This document shows positions 1-5,889 of a DNA stretch of 11,999 nucleotides, piece after piece. This stretch comes from CAZNVB01 sp964651495 (GTDB taxonomy: Bacteria; Acidobacteriota; Aminicenantia; Aminicenantales; UBA8522): positions 1 to 11,999 of the forward strand of contig CAZYWP010000098.1 of assembly GCA_964651495.1 (NCBI GenBank), given 5' to 3'. Below the pieces are notes generated by a model. That model did no database searches and was not told the DNA's origin. It saw only the letters and a program-made list of their open reading frames with translations. Within the stretch, counting starts at the first letter, position 1. Each line of letters opens with the position of its first letter. The translations under genes and the position numbers were made by a program.

Positions 1-103
1 CAAGGTCAAGGAGATCCTGGAATGCCTTCGGGAAACAGGAAAGCTTGTTATTGGAAGGGACGATTCAGAGGCGCAAGAATCGTTATTTACTGATAATAAA
101 TAA
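1..103 (+). CDS. C-terminal end of an unrecognised protein (cut by window start)
   Basis: Reading from base 2, an open frame of 33 codons runs to a TAA at 101-103. The visible residues begin KVKEILECLRETGKLVIG and end SLFTDNK. They form a charged, probably helical tail with no motif I recognise, so no function is offered. Base composition turns AT-rich across the stop (TTATTTA at 83-89 can pair with TAAATAA at 97-103), which is common at gene ends. The next plus-strand gene starts only at 2844, so this is the last gene of its transcription unit. It could also be a chance frame; the codon content looks plausible but 33 codons are few. Confidence 0.45.
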   Translation, partial: KVKEILECLRETGKLVIGRDDSEAQESLFTDNK

Positions 104-120
104 GATAACAAAGGCAGGCA

Positions 121-303
121 TTATGAGTGGCTATGAAGATTGATCCGGTCCCCAAATGTCTGAATGGCCGCGATGACTCCGGGCGTAAAGGCACTCCCGG
201 TCAAGACCTCGAAGGTACGGGTCAAGGACCGGAGAGCGCAGCGGCAAAGATCCCCCAGGAGCCGGCGCTTGTACTTGAAGAAGAGACGGAGCATCGAGAA
301 TGG
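121..303 (-). pseudogene. Fragment of an IS91-family (Y2 HUH) transposase
   Basis: Read on the minus strand from 303 to 121, a 60-codon frame ends in TAA at 121-123. It contains MLRLFFKYKRRLLGDLCRCA, then TPGVIAAIQTFGDRINLHSH, then the stop. From memory of the family, this matches the central part of IS91-type transposases, where (IPK)MLR.fF...RkLLgeLcrca is followed by PG.v.aiQTFGd.lnfHPHlH. The last His-x-His-x would be the HUH metal-binding motif, and the frame stops right inside it. The zinc-finger N-terminus, the rest of the HUH motif and the catalytic tyrosines are absent. On the upstream side (above 303) the frame continues only as Phe/Ser-rich junk from an A-rich tract, with a stop at 349-351. 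This is therefore an internal scrap of a transposase, not a working element. No inverted or direct repeats marking an insertion were found. Confidence 0.75.
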
Positions 304-523
304 AAACGGCGAGAGATAATCAAAAAAAGAAAAACTGTTTGAGAAAAACTATCATAATTGTCCTTAGAGGACGATTTTTATCATGGCACAAAACGGCAGG
401 CCTGACAATATCTCGGGATGCGGCCTGGCTCAATCCATGCCCTGCCTGTGAGAGCCTGGATAAAATTATCCGTGACCTCGTGTCCCCCCAGTTTGCGGGG
501 AAAGGTTTGCCTGGGATAGCGGC
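304..523. other. Non-coding stretch beside the transposase fragment
   Basis: No convincing gene was seen on either strand. The part nearest the transposase fragment (304-360) is A-rich on the plus strand, quite unlike the GC-rich surroundings. The part from 384 upward is open on the minus strand in a frame different from the PAS gene, but it shows no recognisable family and lacks a clear start, so it is not called. A small inverted repeat, CCCC at 486-489 against GGGG at 497-500, lies just downstream of the PAS gene but has no T-run after it. Confidence 0.4.
358..379 (+). terminator. Weak candidate intrinsic terminator
   Basis: GTCCT (360-364) and AGGAC (368-372) are perfect inverted repeats around a TAG loop. 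The stem is extended by a wobble and a U-A pair (TT at 358-359 with GA at 373-374) and followed by five T residues (375-379). The form fits a rho-independent terminator on the plus strand, but the stem is short and lies about 255 bases past the nearest plus-strand stop. It may be a chance hairpin or a remnant of the mobile element. Confidence 0.25.
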
Positions 524-865
524 TTAATCTCTGATGAAATGGGGTATCGTGAAGGGGATTTCGAGCGAGAGCTCGACCAGGCCGGCATAGACGCCGTCTC
601 GATACCAGGGCGCCTGGTAGATCAGTTTTTTCCGGCTCCCTTTCTCGATCGTGTAAACGTTTGTCCGCCGCGCAGCCATGATCTCTTTGAGCTTGGTGCG
701 CGCCGGCTCGGGGTGGCAGTCCAGGACGTTAGCGCCGATAAGTTTCTCTCCCCCGTCTTTTTCCAAGGTCTTGCTGGCCTGGCCGTTCATTTCAATGATC
801 TTTCCGTCCGTGTCACAGACGGTGATGGCCCCCGGAAACTCCTGCACCCAGGCGTGTTGAGTCAT
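524..865 (-). CDS. Small stand-alone PAS-domain protein
   Basis: This 113-residue cytosolic protein consists of essentially one PAS fold. The N-terminal half has the PAS signature PGAITVCDTDGKIIEMN (11-27), followed by a helical stretch and GANVLDCHPEPA (44-55). A beta-rich end follows, with KKLIYQAPWYRDGVYAGLVE (79-98). The CHPEPA motif (C50, H51) recurs in PAS domains that follow DUF438 and in short free-standing PAS proteins of anaerobes; whether it binds heme or another cofactor is not known to me. No output domain (kinase, GGDEF, HTH) is fused, so it may act as a sensor or adaptor through a partner. GGAG lies about 8 bases before the ATG, which supports the start. The gene is 155 bases downstream of the aminopeptidase gene on the same strand, with no clear terminator between, so co-transcription is possible. 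The domain call is firm; the role is unknown. Confidence 0.85.
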   Translation of the reverse strand: MTQHAWVQEFPGAITVCDTDGKIIEMNGQASKTLEKDGGEKLIGANVLDCHPEPARTKLKEIMAARRTNVYTIEKGSRKKLIYQAPWYRDGVYAGLVELSLEIPFTIPHFIRD

Positions 866-1020
866 TTTAGGCTCTCCGTAAAATCCCTATTAACGCATTG
901 TTGCTGTACGATTTCCCGCCTTTATCTTTCTCCTCCAGAGACTGTGCTGCAAAATCGCTGTGATGAAGTCAAACGACCGACGCAATCCGACGTAGACGCC
1001 ACGAGCGGTGCATCCCGGGG

Positions 1021-2403
1021 TCAATAGAGACCGGCCTTCTTTAAGACCTGGGGGATGCCGTCCTTTTTCATCAGGGCTTCGATGTCCTTGACCTCCCGGG
1101 CGATCCCGGCCGTCAGGTTCTCGCAGCCCGCTTCCGTGATCAAGACGGTGTCTTCGACCCGGACACCCAGCTTCTCTTCGGCGTAGATGACCAGGGGCTC
1201 GTTGGCCAAGACCATCCCCGGGTTCAGGACCGCAGGTCCCCCGCCGACGTCGTGCACGGTCAGCCCGACGTAGTGGCCGAACCCACCGTGCATCCTCTTG
1301 AAATAGTCCTTGCTGAGGTCAAACCCCTGTTTCTGGAGGACTTCATCCACTTCTTTCCGGCATTGGTCCATGGTCAGCCCTGGACGGTAGACCTTCAGAC
1401 AAGCCTCGTGCACGGCTTTGGCCGCCTCGTAGACCTCACTCTGCCGGGGCGTGAACTTTCCGTTCGCCGGATAGGAAATCGTGATGTCCGTGTCGTAGTA
1501 GTCGACCTTCGGCCCGGCGTCGATAACCAGGAAGTCCCCGTCCTGGAGAAGGCGGTCGTGTTTGTAGTAATGGACATAGGGGTGGTTTTCGCCGGAGGAA
1601 ATGATGACGCCGTAGGCGAGCTCTTGCGCCCCCTCCTTCTTGCAGATATACATGTAGAGAGCGGCGATTTCATACTCGTACATTCCGGGCCGCGTCGCTC
1701 TCATCAGCTCGTTCATCGCCCTGGCGCCGATCCTCGCCGCCTTTCGCATCACCTCGATTTCGGCCGGCGACTTGATGGTGCGCAGCTCCCAGATCAGCGG
1801 CGAGCAATCGCGGACCTCGACGCCGGGAAAGCGTTCGCGGAGAAGGTTGACGAACTGGCCCTCCCGGGTCTGCCGACCGTCCCAGGGGTTGAGGACCATG
1901 TTTCTCTGGAGCGTCCGGAATTTTTCCAGGCTGGCCTCGCGCATGAGCTCCTCCGGCTTGAAGGGCGTGTAGATGATTTTGCCCATGGTCCCCAGCATAC
2001 CCAGGGCGGTGTTCAGCTCTTCAACCGGCATCACCCGGTCGATTCCCGTCACTTCCTGGGGATTTTTCAGGATATCGGTGCTGAGACCCTCGCTGCGCAG
2101 GGTGCGCTCCGTGGCGGTGAACAGGAGCAGGCTGGTCTTTCGGATACCGTCGATGATGAGGACGGCGTTCGGCGCCTCGACGCCGCAGAGGTAGAAGAAA
2201 TCGTTGTTCTGGTGATAATCGTAGTAGTTTGTGACCGGCTGGGCGCCGAAGATGACGGCGGTGCCGTCGGAGATTTTCTCCATGAGCCTGGCCCGCCGCG
2301 CCGTGTACTCGGCCCTGTCGAACAGCAGGCCGGCGGAGAGCGTGGCTGCGAAGAAGACGAATATAACTCCGAAAAAGGCTGCTCTTTTTTCCGCTCTGGT
2401 CAT
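1021..2403 (-). CDS. Exported Xaa-Pro aminopeptidase (M24B, aminopeptidase P type)
   Basis: This metallopeptidase removes N-terminal residues that precede proline. At 460 residues it has the full two-domain build of aminopeptidase P. An N-terminal regulatory domain lies at about 25-180, with the YYDYHQNNDFFYLCGVEAPN stretch at 60-79. A pita-bread catalytic domain follows at about 205-440. All five expected metal ligands are visible: D295 (in VIDAG), D306 (in YDTDIT), H377 (in GFGHYVG), E402 (in ANEPLV) and E417 (in VRVEDTV). H384 in LTVHD matches the family's second catalytic His. Residues 1-24 (basic start, then FFGVIFVFFAATLSAG) look like a signal peptide, so the enzyme probably acts in the periplasm or outside, unlike the cytosolic E. 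coli PepP. A very strong RBS (AGGAGG) sits 6 bases before the ATG, and a candidate promoter lies at 2442-2471. Prolidase-like activity cannot be excluded. Confidence 0.92.
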   Translation of the reverse strand: MTRAEKRAAFFGVIFVFFAATLSAGLLFDRAEYTARRARLMEKISDGTAVIFGAQPVTNYYDYHQNNDFFYLCGVEAPNAVLIIDGIRKTSLLLFTATERTLRSEGLSTDILKNPQEVTGIDRVMPVEELNTALGMLGTMGKIIYTPFKPEELMREASLEKFRTLQRNMVLNPWDGRQTREGQFVNLLRERFPGVEVRDCSPLIWELRTIKSPAEIEVMRKAARIGARAMNELMRATRPGMYEYEIAALYMYICKKEGAQELAYGVIISSGENHPYVHYYKHDRLLQDGDFLVIDAGPKVDYYDTDITISYPANGKFTPRQSEVYEAAKAVHEACLKVYRPGLTMDQCRKEVDEVLQKQGFDLSKDYFKRMHGGFGHYVGLTVHDVGGGPAVLNPGMVLANEPLVIYAEEKLGVRVEDTVLITEAGCENLTAGIAREVKDIEALMKKDGIPQVLKKAGLY

Positions 2404-2441
2404 GTTACCTCCTCCTTTCTTTATTCCACGGGCAAATCAAT

Positions 2442-2471
2442 ATCAGACCACTTTTTTGCCGGGTTCGTCAA
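2442..2471 (-). promoter_or_regulatory. Candidate sigma-70-type promoter of the aminopeptidase gene
   Basis: On the minus strand TTGACG (2471-2466) is followed after 18 bases by TCTGAT (2447-2442), with 5/6 and 4/6 matches to the -35 and -10 consensus. Transcription would start near 2435, giving a leader of about 30 bases with the AGGAGG ribosome site. The -10 box is imperfect; TGATAT with a longer spacer is an alternative. Confidence 0.4.
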
Positions 2472-2530
2472 CCATTTCTGCCCGGGACGCACCTCCCAAT
2501 CCATGTTAGTCCTATGCGAGTGGAGGGGGA

Positions 2531-2764
2531 GGGTGGCGTGGTTCGGGGGTATTCAGGGGGGAGGAGGCGAGGGTGTTGGGTGAGGAAGTCCGTCGAATCC
2601 TGAGCGGGCACGGTTTCTCGACTGAAAGGAGAGAAGAGCGAAGGATGAGTTCGAAGCGAGTTTCCCCGCTGGGGAAACGAGCGGGCTGACGAATCCCAAC
2701 CCCGAGCCTCGCTGGGGGTGGACCGTGACAGGACCCGCCCCTCTCAAGGAGATAGCGGTTCATT
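2531..2764 (+). repeat. Dispersed structured intergenic element, copy A
   Basis: This element shares its two ends with 8261-8411 on the same strand. The 5' block is GGGTGGCGTGGTTCGGGGG (2531-2549), with 18 of 19 bases identical in copy B. The 3' block is 2711-2737, with 23 of 27 identical, and both copies close with GGTTCATT (2757-2764). GGTTC (2540-2544) can pair with GGACC (2720-2724), using one G-U pair; flanking wobbles extend the helix outward to C2537-G2727. CCGC (2735-2738) can pair with GCGG (2755-2758), with TCTC/GAGA nested inside. The 161-base interior is unrelated to that of copy B and carries its own 8-bp hairpin. The element lies between two divergent candidate promoters, so it is not obviously part of either mRNA. 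No coding frame is convincing. I do not recognise the family; the orientation given is arbitrary. Confidence 0.7.
2660..2678. repeat. Perfect 8-bp hairpin inside repeat copy A
   Basis: GTTTCCCC (2660-2667) and GGGGAAAC (2671-2678) are exact inverted repeats around a GCT loop. The hairpin lies in the interior segment that copy B lacks. No T-run follows on either strand, so it is not a terminator. The words GAGCGGGC and CGAATCC each occur on both sides of it (2602-2609 and 2679-2686; 2594-2600 and 2690-2696). Confidence 0.65.
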
Positions 2765-2781
2765 CTTCTGCCGCCGAGATA

Positions 2782-2811
2782 TTGACAGAAGCTTCCCCCG
2801 GATGGTATTTT
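2782..2811 (+). promoter_or_regulatory. Candidate sigma-70-type promoter of the lipid operon
   Basis: TTGACA (2782-2787) is a perfect -35 hexamer. It is followed after 18 bases by TATTTT (2806-2811), a 4/6 match to the -10 consensus. Transcription would begin near 2818 and give a short leader of about 26 bases before the GTG at 2844. The -35 box begins only 17 bases past the end of repeat copy A. Confidence 0.6.
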
Positions 2812-2843
2812 GACTCACTCTGATCATCGCCTTCCCAGAGGTC

Positions 2844-3464
2844 GTGATAAGCATGTTCAAGCCCAGGCCGCCGGAAAGCCCTTACAGCGAGCCGAATATC
2901 GTCACTCTTGTTCGGCTCATAGCCTCCCTTGTTTTCTTCGTCCTGGCGGCCGTCCAGAACAACCCGACGCTGAACTTCATCGGGCTGGGCATCCACTGGC
3001 TGGGCGACGTCCTGGATGGAAAATGGGCGCGGCTGGCGAAGCAGGAGACCGTTCTTGGAGCCGAGATCGATATCATCGCCGACCGCGTGGAGACCCTCTT
3101 TTTTTATGTCAACTTCCTGCGCTTCCAGCCGGCGCTCTACCTGCCGGTCGCCGTCTACCTGGTGGATTTCGCCTTTGTCGACTTCTATCTCTCCTACCAG
3201 TTCATCAAGTACGACATCATTTCTCCCAATTACTTTTATAAGGTGGACCGGACCGTCTACCGCTTGAACTTCAGCCCGCTGGGAAAATTCTGCAATTCGA
3301 CGGTCGTCACCCTGACTCTGATTTTTCTTCCCCGGCTTCAGCTTGTGGCTCTGGCCTTCGCTTGCGCCCTGATTGCCGTTAAAGTATATTCTATAAAAAG
3401 ACTGTTCGGGCTGGCAACGAAAAAGACAAAGAGGACACCCGAAAAGGAGACGAGTCAGCTATGA
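2844..3464 (+). CDS. CDP-alcohol phosphatidyltransferase
   Basis: This integral membrane enzyme transfers a phosphatidyl group from a CDP-linked lipid to an alcohol head group, or from CDP-alcohol to a lipid. The complete family signature D-x2-DG-x2-AR-x8-G-x3-D-x3-D is present at 55-80: D55, D58, G59, A62, R63, G72, D76 and D80. Hydrophobic stretches at about 18-37, 84-117 and 152-182 fit the usual six-helix fold. At 206 residues the size matches PgsA/PssA relatives. The sequence does not reveal the head group, so no symbol is given. The listed start is a GTG (2844), where AGAGG lies only 2 bases away. An ATG at 2853 has the same AGAGG about 11 bases upstream and may be the true start. The stop overlaps the next ATG by four bases (ATGA, 3461-3464), so it is translationally coupled to the radical SAM gene. 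Confidence 0.9.
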   Translation: MISMFKPRPPESPYSEPNIVTLVRLIASLVFFVLAAVQNNPTLNFIGLGIHWLGDVLDGKWARLAKQETVLGAEIDIIADRVETLFFYVNFLRFQPALYLPVAVYLVDFAFVDFYLSYQFIKYDIISPNYFYKVDRTVYRLNFSPLGKFCNSTVVTLTLIFLPRLQLVALAFACALIAVKVYSIKRLFGLATKKTKRTPEKETSQL

Positions 3465-4426
3465 TCTCCAACCGACGGATGCTGTCCCTGGCCAGGCGAG
3501 CCGTGGTCAACTACTTCGCCAAGCAGCCTTTTTGTATCTCCTTCGAGGTCACTTACAGCTGCAACGCCCGCTGCAAGCACTGTCACCTCGGCGGGCATGT
3601 CGACGGCAAGCTCGCCTCCGCCCAGGAGTTCGGCCGAGCCGCGCGGGAGCTGAAGCCGGTGGTCGCCCAGATCTCGGGCGGGGAGCCTCTTCTCCGCCGG
3701 GACATCGAGGACATCGTCCGGGCAGTGCGGCGTCCCAACCGCGCTCCCTTCATCGTCCTGACGACGAACGGAGCCCTGCTGAACAAGGATCGATACACCC
3801 GGCTGCGCGAGGCCGGGGTGGACGATTTCTCCCTGTCGCTGGACTACCCCGACGAGCGCCATGACGTCTTCCGCGGCATTCCCGGGCTCTTCGGCAAGAT
3901 CGAGTCCCTGGCCGGCGCGCTCCAGGGCGTCAGGGATTCCGGAATCACCTTGTCCTGCGTCATTCAGAGGGATAATTTCCGGGAGATCCTGAAACTGTGC
4001 GAGCTGGCCCGGAAGTGGGGCCTGCGGATGAATTTCAGCACCTACACCTGGCTCCGGACGAAGAAGATGGAATACATGATTCCGCCGGAGGAGCTGGATG
4101 AGCTGCGGGAGATTCTGGGCCGGGTTAGGGAATTCAAAAAAAACAACGGCACCGTCTTCACTTCGGATTATGTCCTGCGCAAAATTCCGGAGTTTTTTGC
4201 CCGGGGGGAGATTTCCGACTGCAGCGCGGGCGAACGGTTTTTCGTCGTCAACCCCGACGGGACCCTCTCTCCCTGCGGGTTGATCATCAAAGAGTACCGA
4301 TCGCGGCGGGAGCTCCGCCGGGATTTCCGGAAAAACAACACCTGCGGATATTGCTTCACCAGCATCCGCGGCAACCAGGAGAGGCCCGTCCGGTACCTGC
4401 TTTTTGACAACCTGAGGCACCTTTAA
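3461..4426 (+). CDS. Radical SAM protein with a short SPASM/twitch-type C-terminus
   Basis: This is a radical S-adenosylmethionine enzyme of 321 residues. The SAM-cluster motif C-x3-C-x2-C is CNARCKHC (C34, C38, C41), preceded by the typical FEVTYSCN strand. ISGGEPLLR (71-79) is the SAM-binding GGEP motif, and VLTTNG (99-104) and the SLDYPDERHD segment (126-135) follow in the normal order. At the C-terminus C254-x12-G267-x4-C272 fits the first half of a SPASM pattern, and CGYC (C295, C298) completes four Cys, enough for one auxiliary [4Fe-4S] cluster. The later SPASM cysteines are missing, as in twitch domains. The substrate is unknown. A peptide is common for such enzymes, but no precursor peptide was seen, and the flanking lipid enzyme and VTT protein suggest an envelope or lipid target. 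AAGGAG lies 11 bases before the ATG. Confidence 0.92.
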   Translation: MISNRRMLSLARRAVVNYFAKQPFCISFEVTYSCNARCKHCHLGGHVDGKLASAQEFGRAARELKPVVAQISGGEPLLRRDIEDIVRAVRRPNRAPFIVLTTNGALLNKDRYTRLREAGVDDFSLSLDYPDERHDVFRGIPGLFGKIESLAGALQGVRDSGITLSCVIQRDNFREILKLCELARKWGLRMNFSTYTWLRTKKMEYMIPPEELDELREILGRVREFKKNNGTVFTSDYVLRKIPEFFARGEISDCSAGERFFVVNPDGTLSPCGLIIKEYRSRRELRRDFRKNNTCGYCFTSIRGNQERPVRYLLFDNLRHL

Positions 4427-4445
4427 ACGGTTTTGAATCGGACCG

Positions 4446-5156
4446 ATGTCAGAGCGAACAGACAACCTCGAATCGGCCGGCCTTCCTGGAGCTAAAGAGA
4501 TCCCGGCGCGGCCGCTGCCGGCCTGGGCAAAGACGGCCGTTTTCGTCTTAGAAGTCGCCTTCATCCTGGCCCTCCTCGTCTGGTGGCTGAGCTCCGAATC
4601 GATCCGCCAGAACAAGAGCCTCTGGGTGCTCTTCTTCTACGCTTTTCCCGCCGAATTCCTGATCGCCACCGTCCCCCACGAGCCAATCCTCCTTTACTTC
4701 GGCAAGTTCTACTCGCCGCTGACCGTCGCCCTCATCTCGGTCGGCGCCACCCTCCTCACGGAAATTCTGAATTATACGTGTTTCAAGTATGTGATGGACC
4801 TGCGGATTTTTCAGAAAATGCTGCAGAGCAAGGCCGTCAGCAAAATCGTTACCCTCTTCAAGAAGGCGCCTTTTGCGGCCCTCTGGGTGGCGGGATTCAC
4901 CCCGATTCCCTTTTATCCGTTCCGCTTCCTGGTGGTGGTGGCCAAATATCCCCTGGTCAAGTACCTCCTTGCCGTCCTCACCTCCAGAACGCCCCGGATG
5001 TACATCATCGCTCTGGCCGGAAGGGCCATCAACATCCCGGACTATCTGCTGGTTGTAATTTTTGTCGTTCTTATCGCGGCCGCCAACATCCCCATCTTGC
5101 GGAAGGTCTGGCAAAAAAAGCGCCGGCGAAGCGAATCCTCCCCGACGGCATCTTAA
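4446..5156 (+). CDS. VTT/DedA-type (SNARE-associated Golgi) membrane protein
   Basis: This is a 236-residue polytopic membrane protein. Helices are visible at about 31-48, 58-75, 92-112, 142-166, 170-190 and 200-217, after a polar N-terminus and before a basic tail (KKRRR). The core at 74-116, with EPILLYFGKFYS and VALISVGATLLTEILNY, matches the first half of the VTT fold. FTPIPFYPFRFLVVVAKYP (151-169) followed by RTPRMYIIALAGRA (181-194) matches the re-entrant and last conserved helices. VTT/DedA proteins act in lipid or polyprenyl-phosphate translocation, so this one could move a lipid made by the upstream enzymes; that is inference. It begins 19 bases after the radical SAM stop, with only a weak RBS (GGAC). 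Its TAA (5154-5156) overlaps the stop of the opposing glycosyltransferase gene in the palindrome TTAA. Confidence 0.8.
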   Translation: MSERTDNLESAGLPGAKEIPARPLPAWAKTAVFVLEVAFILALLVWWLSSESIRQNKSLWVLFFYAFPAEFLIATVPHEPILLYFGKFYSPLTVALISVGATLLTEILNYTCFKYVMDLRIFQKMLQSKAVSKIVTLFKKAPFAALWVAGFTPIPFYPFRFLVVVAKYPLVKYLLAVLTSRTPRMYIIALAGRAINIPDYLLVVIFVVLIAAANIPILRKVWQKKRRRSESSPTAS

Positions 5157-5881
5157 GGCTTTTTCTGTTTGGCCGCGTCCCGGACCTGGAGAAGCTCTTT
5201 GACGATGGTCCTGGCCTGCCGGGACGGCCGCAGGCGGGTGTCGAGGTCACAGGTCCACTCGACCGGGAACTCTTCCACCCGCAGGCCGCGCTTCAAGGCC
5301 TTGAGCATAATCTCGATCTCGAACAGGAACCCGGATGTCGTCAGGCCGGAAAACAGCTCCCGGGCGATCTCTCCCTGATACACCTTGAAACCGCACTGGG
5401 AATCAGTGATCCAGGGGGGAAGTCCGGCGACTACGATGGCCGCGCGGCGGAAAATCCGGCCGACGATCCGGCGCCGGAGAGGCTGTTTTCTCCGGATCAC
5501 CGTCTCCTTCAGGCGACGGGAGGCGAGGGCCAGGTCCAACTCGCCCGCCGCGATCCTTTTAATCACGGGAAGGGCATTGGAATAGGGAATACACGTGCCG
5601 CTGTCGGCATAGAGCACCACCCGGCCGCGGCTGTGGAGGATGCCGTGCCGGACGGCGGCGCCTTTGCCCGAGTTTTTCTCCAGCCGAAGAACCCGCCTTT
5701 CCACCGCGGATGGGAGGCCCGGCGCGGCCGCCGCCCCGGACGTTCCGTCGGAGCTCCCGTCATCGACGACGATGACCTCGCCGTGAAGGCCGCTTCCGAC
5801 GAGGAAGTCGGCCGCCGCCTCGATATCGCGGCCGATCTTGGAGGCTTCGTTGAAGGCCGGTATGACGATCGAGATATCCAT
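5153..5881 (-). CDS. Family 2 glycosyltransferase (DPM1/ALG5-like, polyprenyl-phosphate sugar synthase type)
   Basis: This cytosolic, probably membrane-associated enzyme likely loads a nucleotide-activated sugar onto a polyprenyl phosphate. Its 242 residues form a single GT-A domain: SIVIPAFNEA (4-13), EVIVVDDGSSDGT (35-47), LEKNSGKGAAVRHGI (67-81), ASRR (120-123), TDSQCGFKVY (159-168) and FLFEIEIMLKALKRG (185-199). The NSGKG, TD-x-QCGFK and FEIE signatures are those of dolichyl-phosphate mannosyl/glucosyltransferases. The metal-binding position reads YADSGT (91-96) where most relatives have DADGT; the second Asp (D93) is kept, the first is Tyr. There is no C-terminal membrane segment. It starts 8 bases after the stop of the TIGR03663-type gene, so it is probably its operon partner and could supply the lipid-linked sugar donor. 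It ends convergently with the VTT gene. Confidence 0.9.
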   Translation of the reverse strand: MDISIVIPAFNEASKIGRDIEAAADFLVGSGLHGEVIVVDDGSSDGTSGAAAAPGLPSAVERRVLRLEKNSGKGAAVRHGILHSRGRVVLYADSGTCIPYSNALPVIKRIAAGELDLALASRRLKETVIRRKQPLRRRIVGRIFRRAAIVVAGLPPWITDSQCGFKVYQGEIARELFSGLTTSGFLFEIEIMLKALKRGLRVEEFPVEWTCDLDTRLRPSRQARTIVKELLQVRDAAKQKKP

Positions 5882-5889
5882 TCAAATGC

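Noticed and set aside
384..523. Open minus-strand stretch (reads ...TDNFIQALTGRAWIEPG...) beyond the PAS gene
   Set aside because: It is out of frame with the PAS gene, has no clear start of its own, ends in two stops, and resembles no family I recognise. It is too short to support as a gene.
1252..2583. 443-codon plus-strand open frame opposite the aminopeptidase gene
   Set aside because: The opposite strand encodes a complete M24B enzyme with all metal ligands. The plus-strand translation has no domain and is rich in Val, Gly and Asp as expected from the antisense of GC-rich codons.
2582..2592. GAGGAAGTCCG inside repeat copy A, resembling the conserved start of RNase P RNA
   Set aside because: The other conserved RNase P RNA parts (ACAGARA-type and GGUGAAA-type segments in order) are not present at the right spacing, and copy B lacks the word.
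2588..2600. GGATTCGACGGAC on the minus strand of copy A, resembling the 5' region of tmRNA
   Set aside because: There is no tRNA-Ala-like acceptor, no tag reading frame and no matching 3' end nearby. Copy B does not have it, so it is taken as a chance match.
2531..2764. Repeat copies as simple insertion elements or CRISPR
   Set aside because: No terminal inverted repeats or target duplications were seen at the edges, no transposase is inside, and there are no regularly spaced repeats.
2755..2768. GGTTCATTC resembling a tRNA T-loop
   Set aside because: No acceptor stem, D-arm or anticodon arm can be built around it, and the same word in copy B is followed by unrelated sequence.
3455..4615. 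386-codon minus-strand open frame
   Set aside because: It is antisense to the radical SAM gene, whose iron-sulfur and SAM motifs are intact. No recognisable domain is seen in it.
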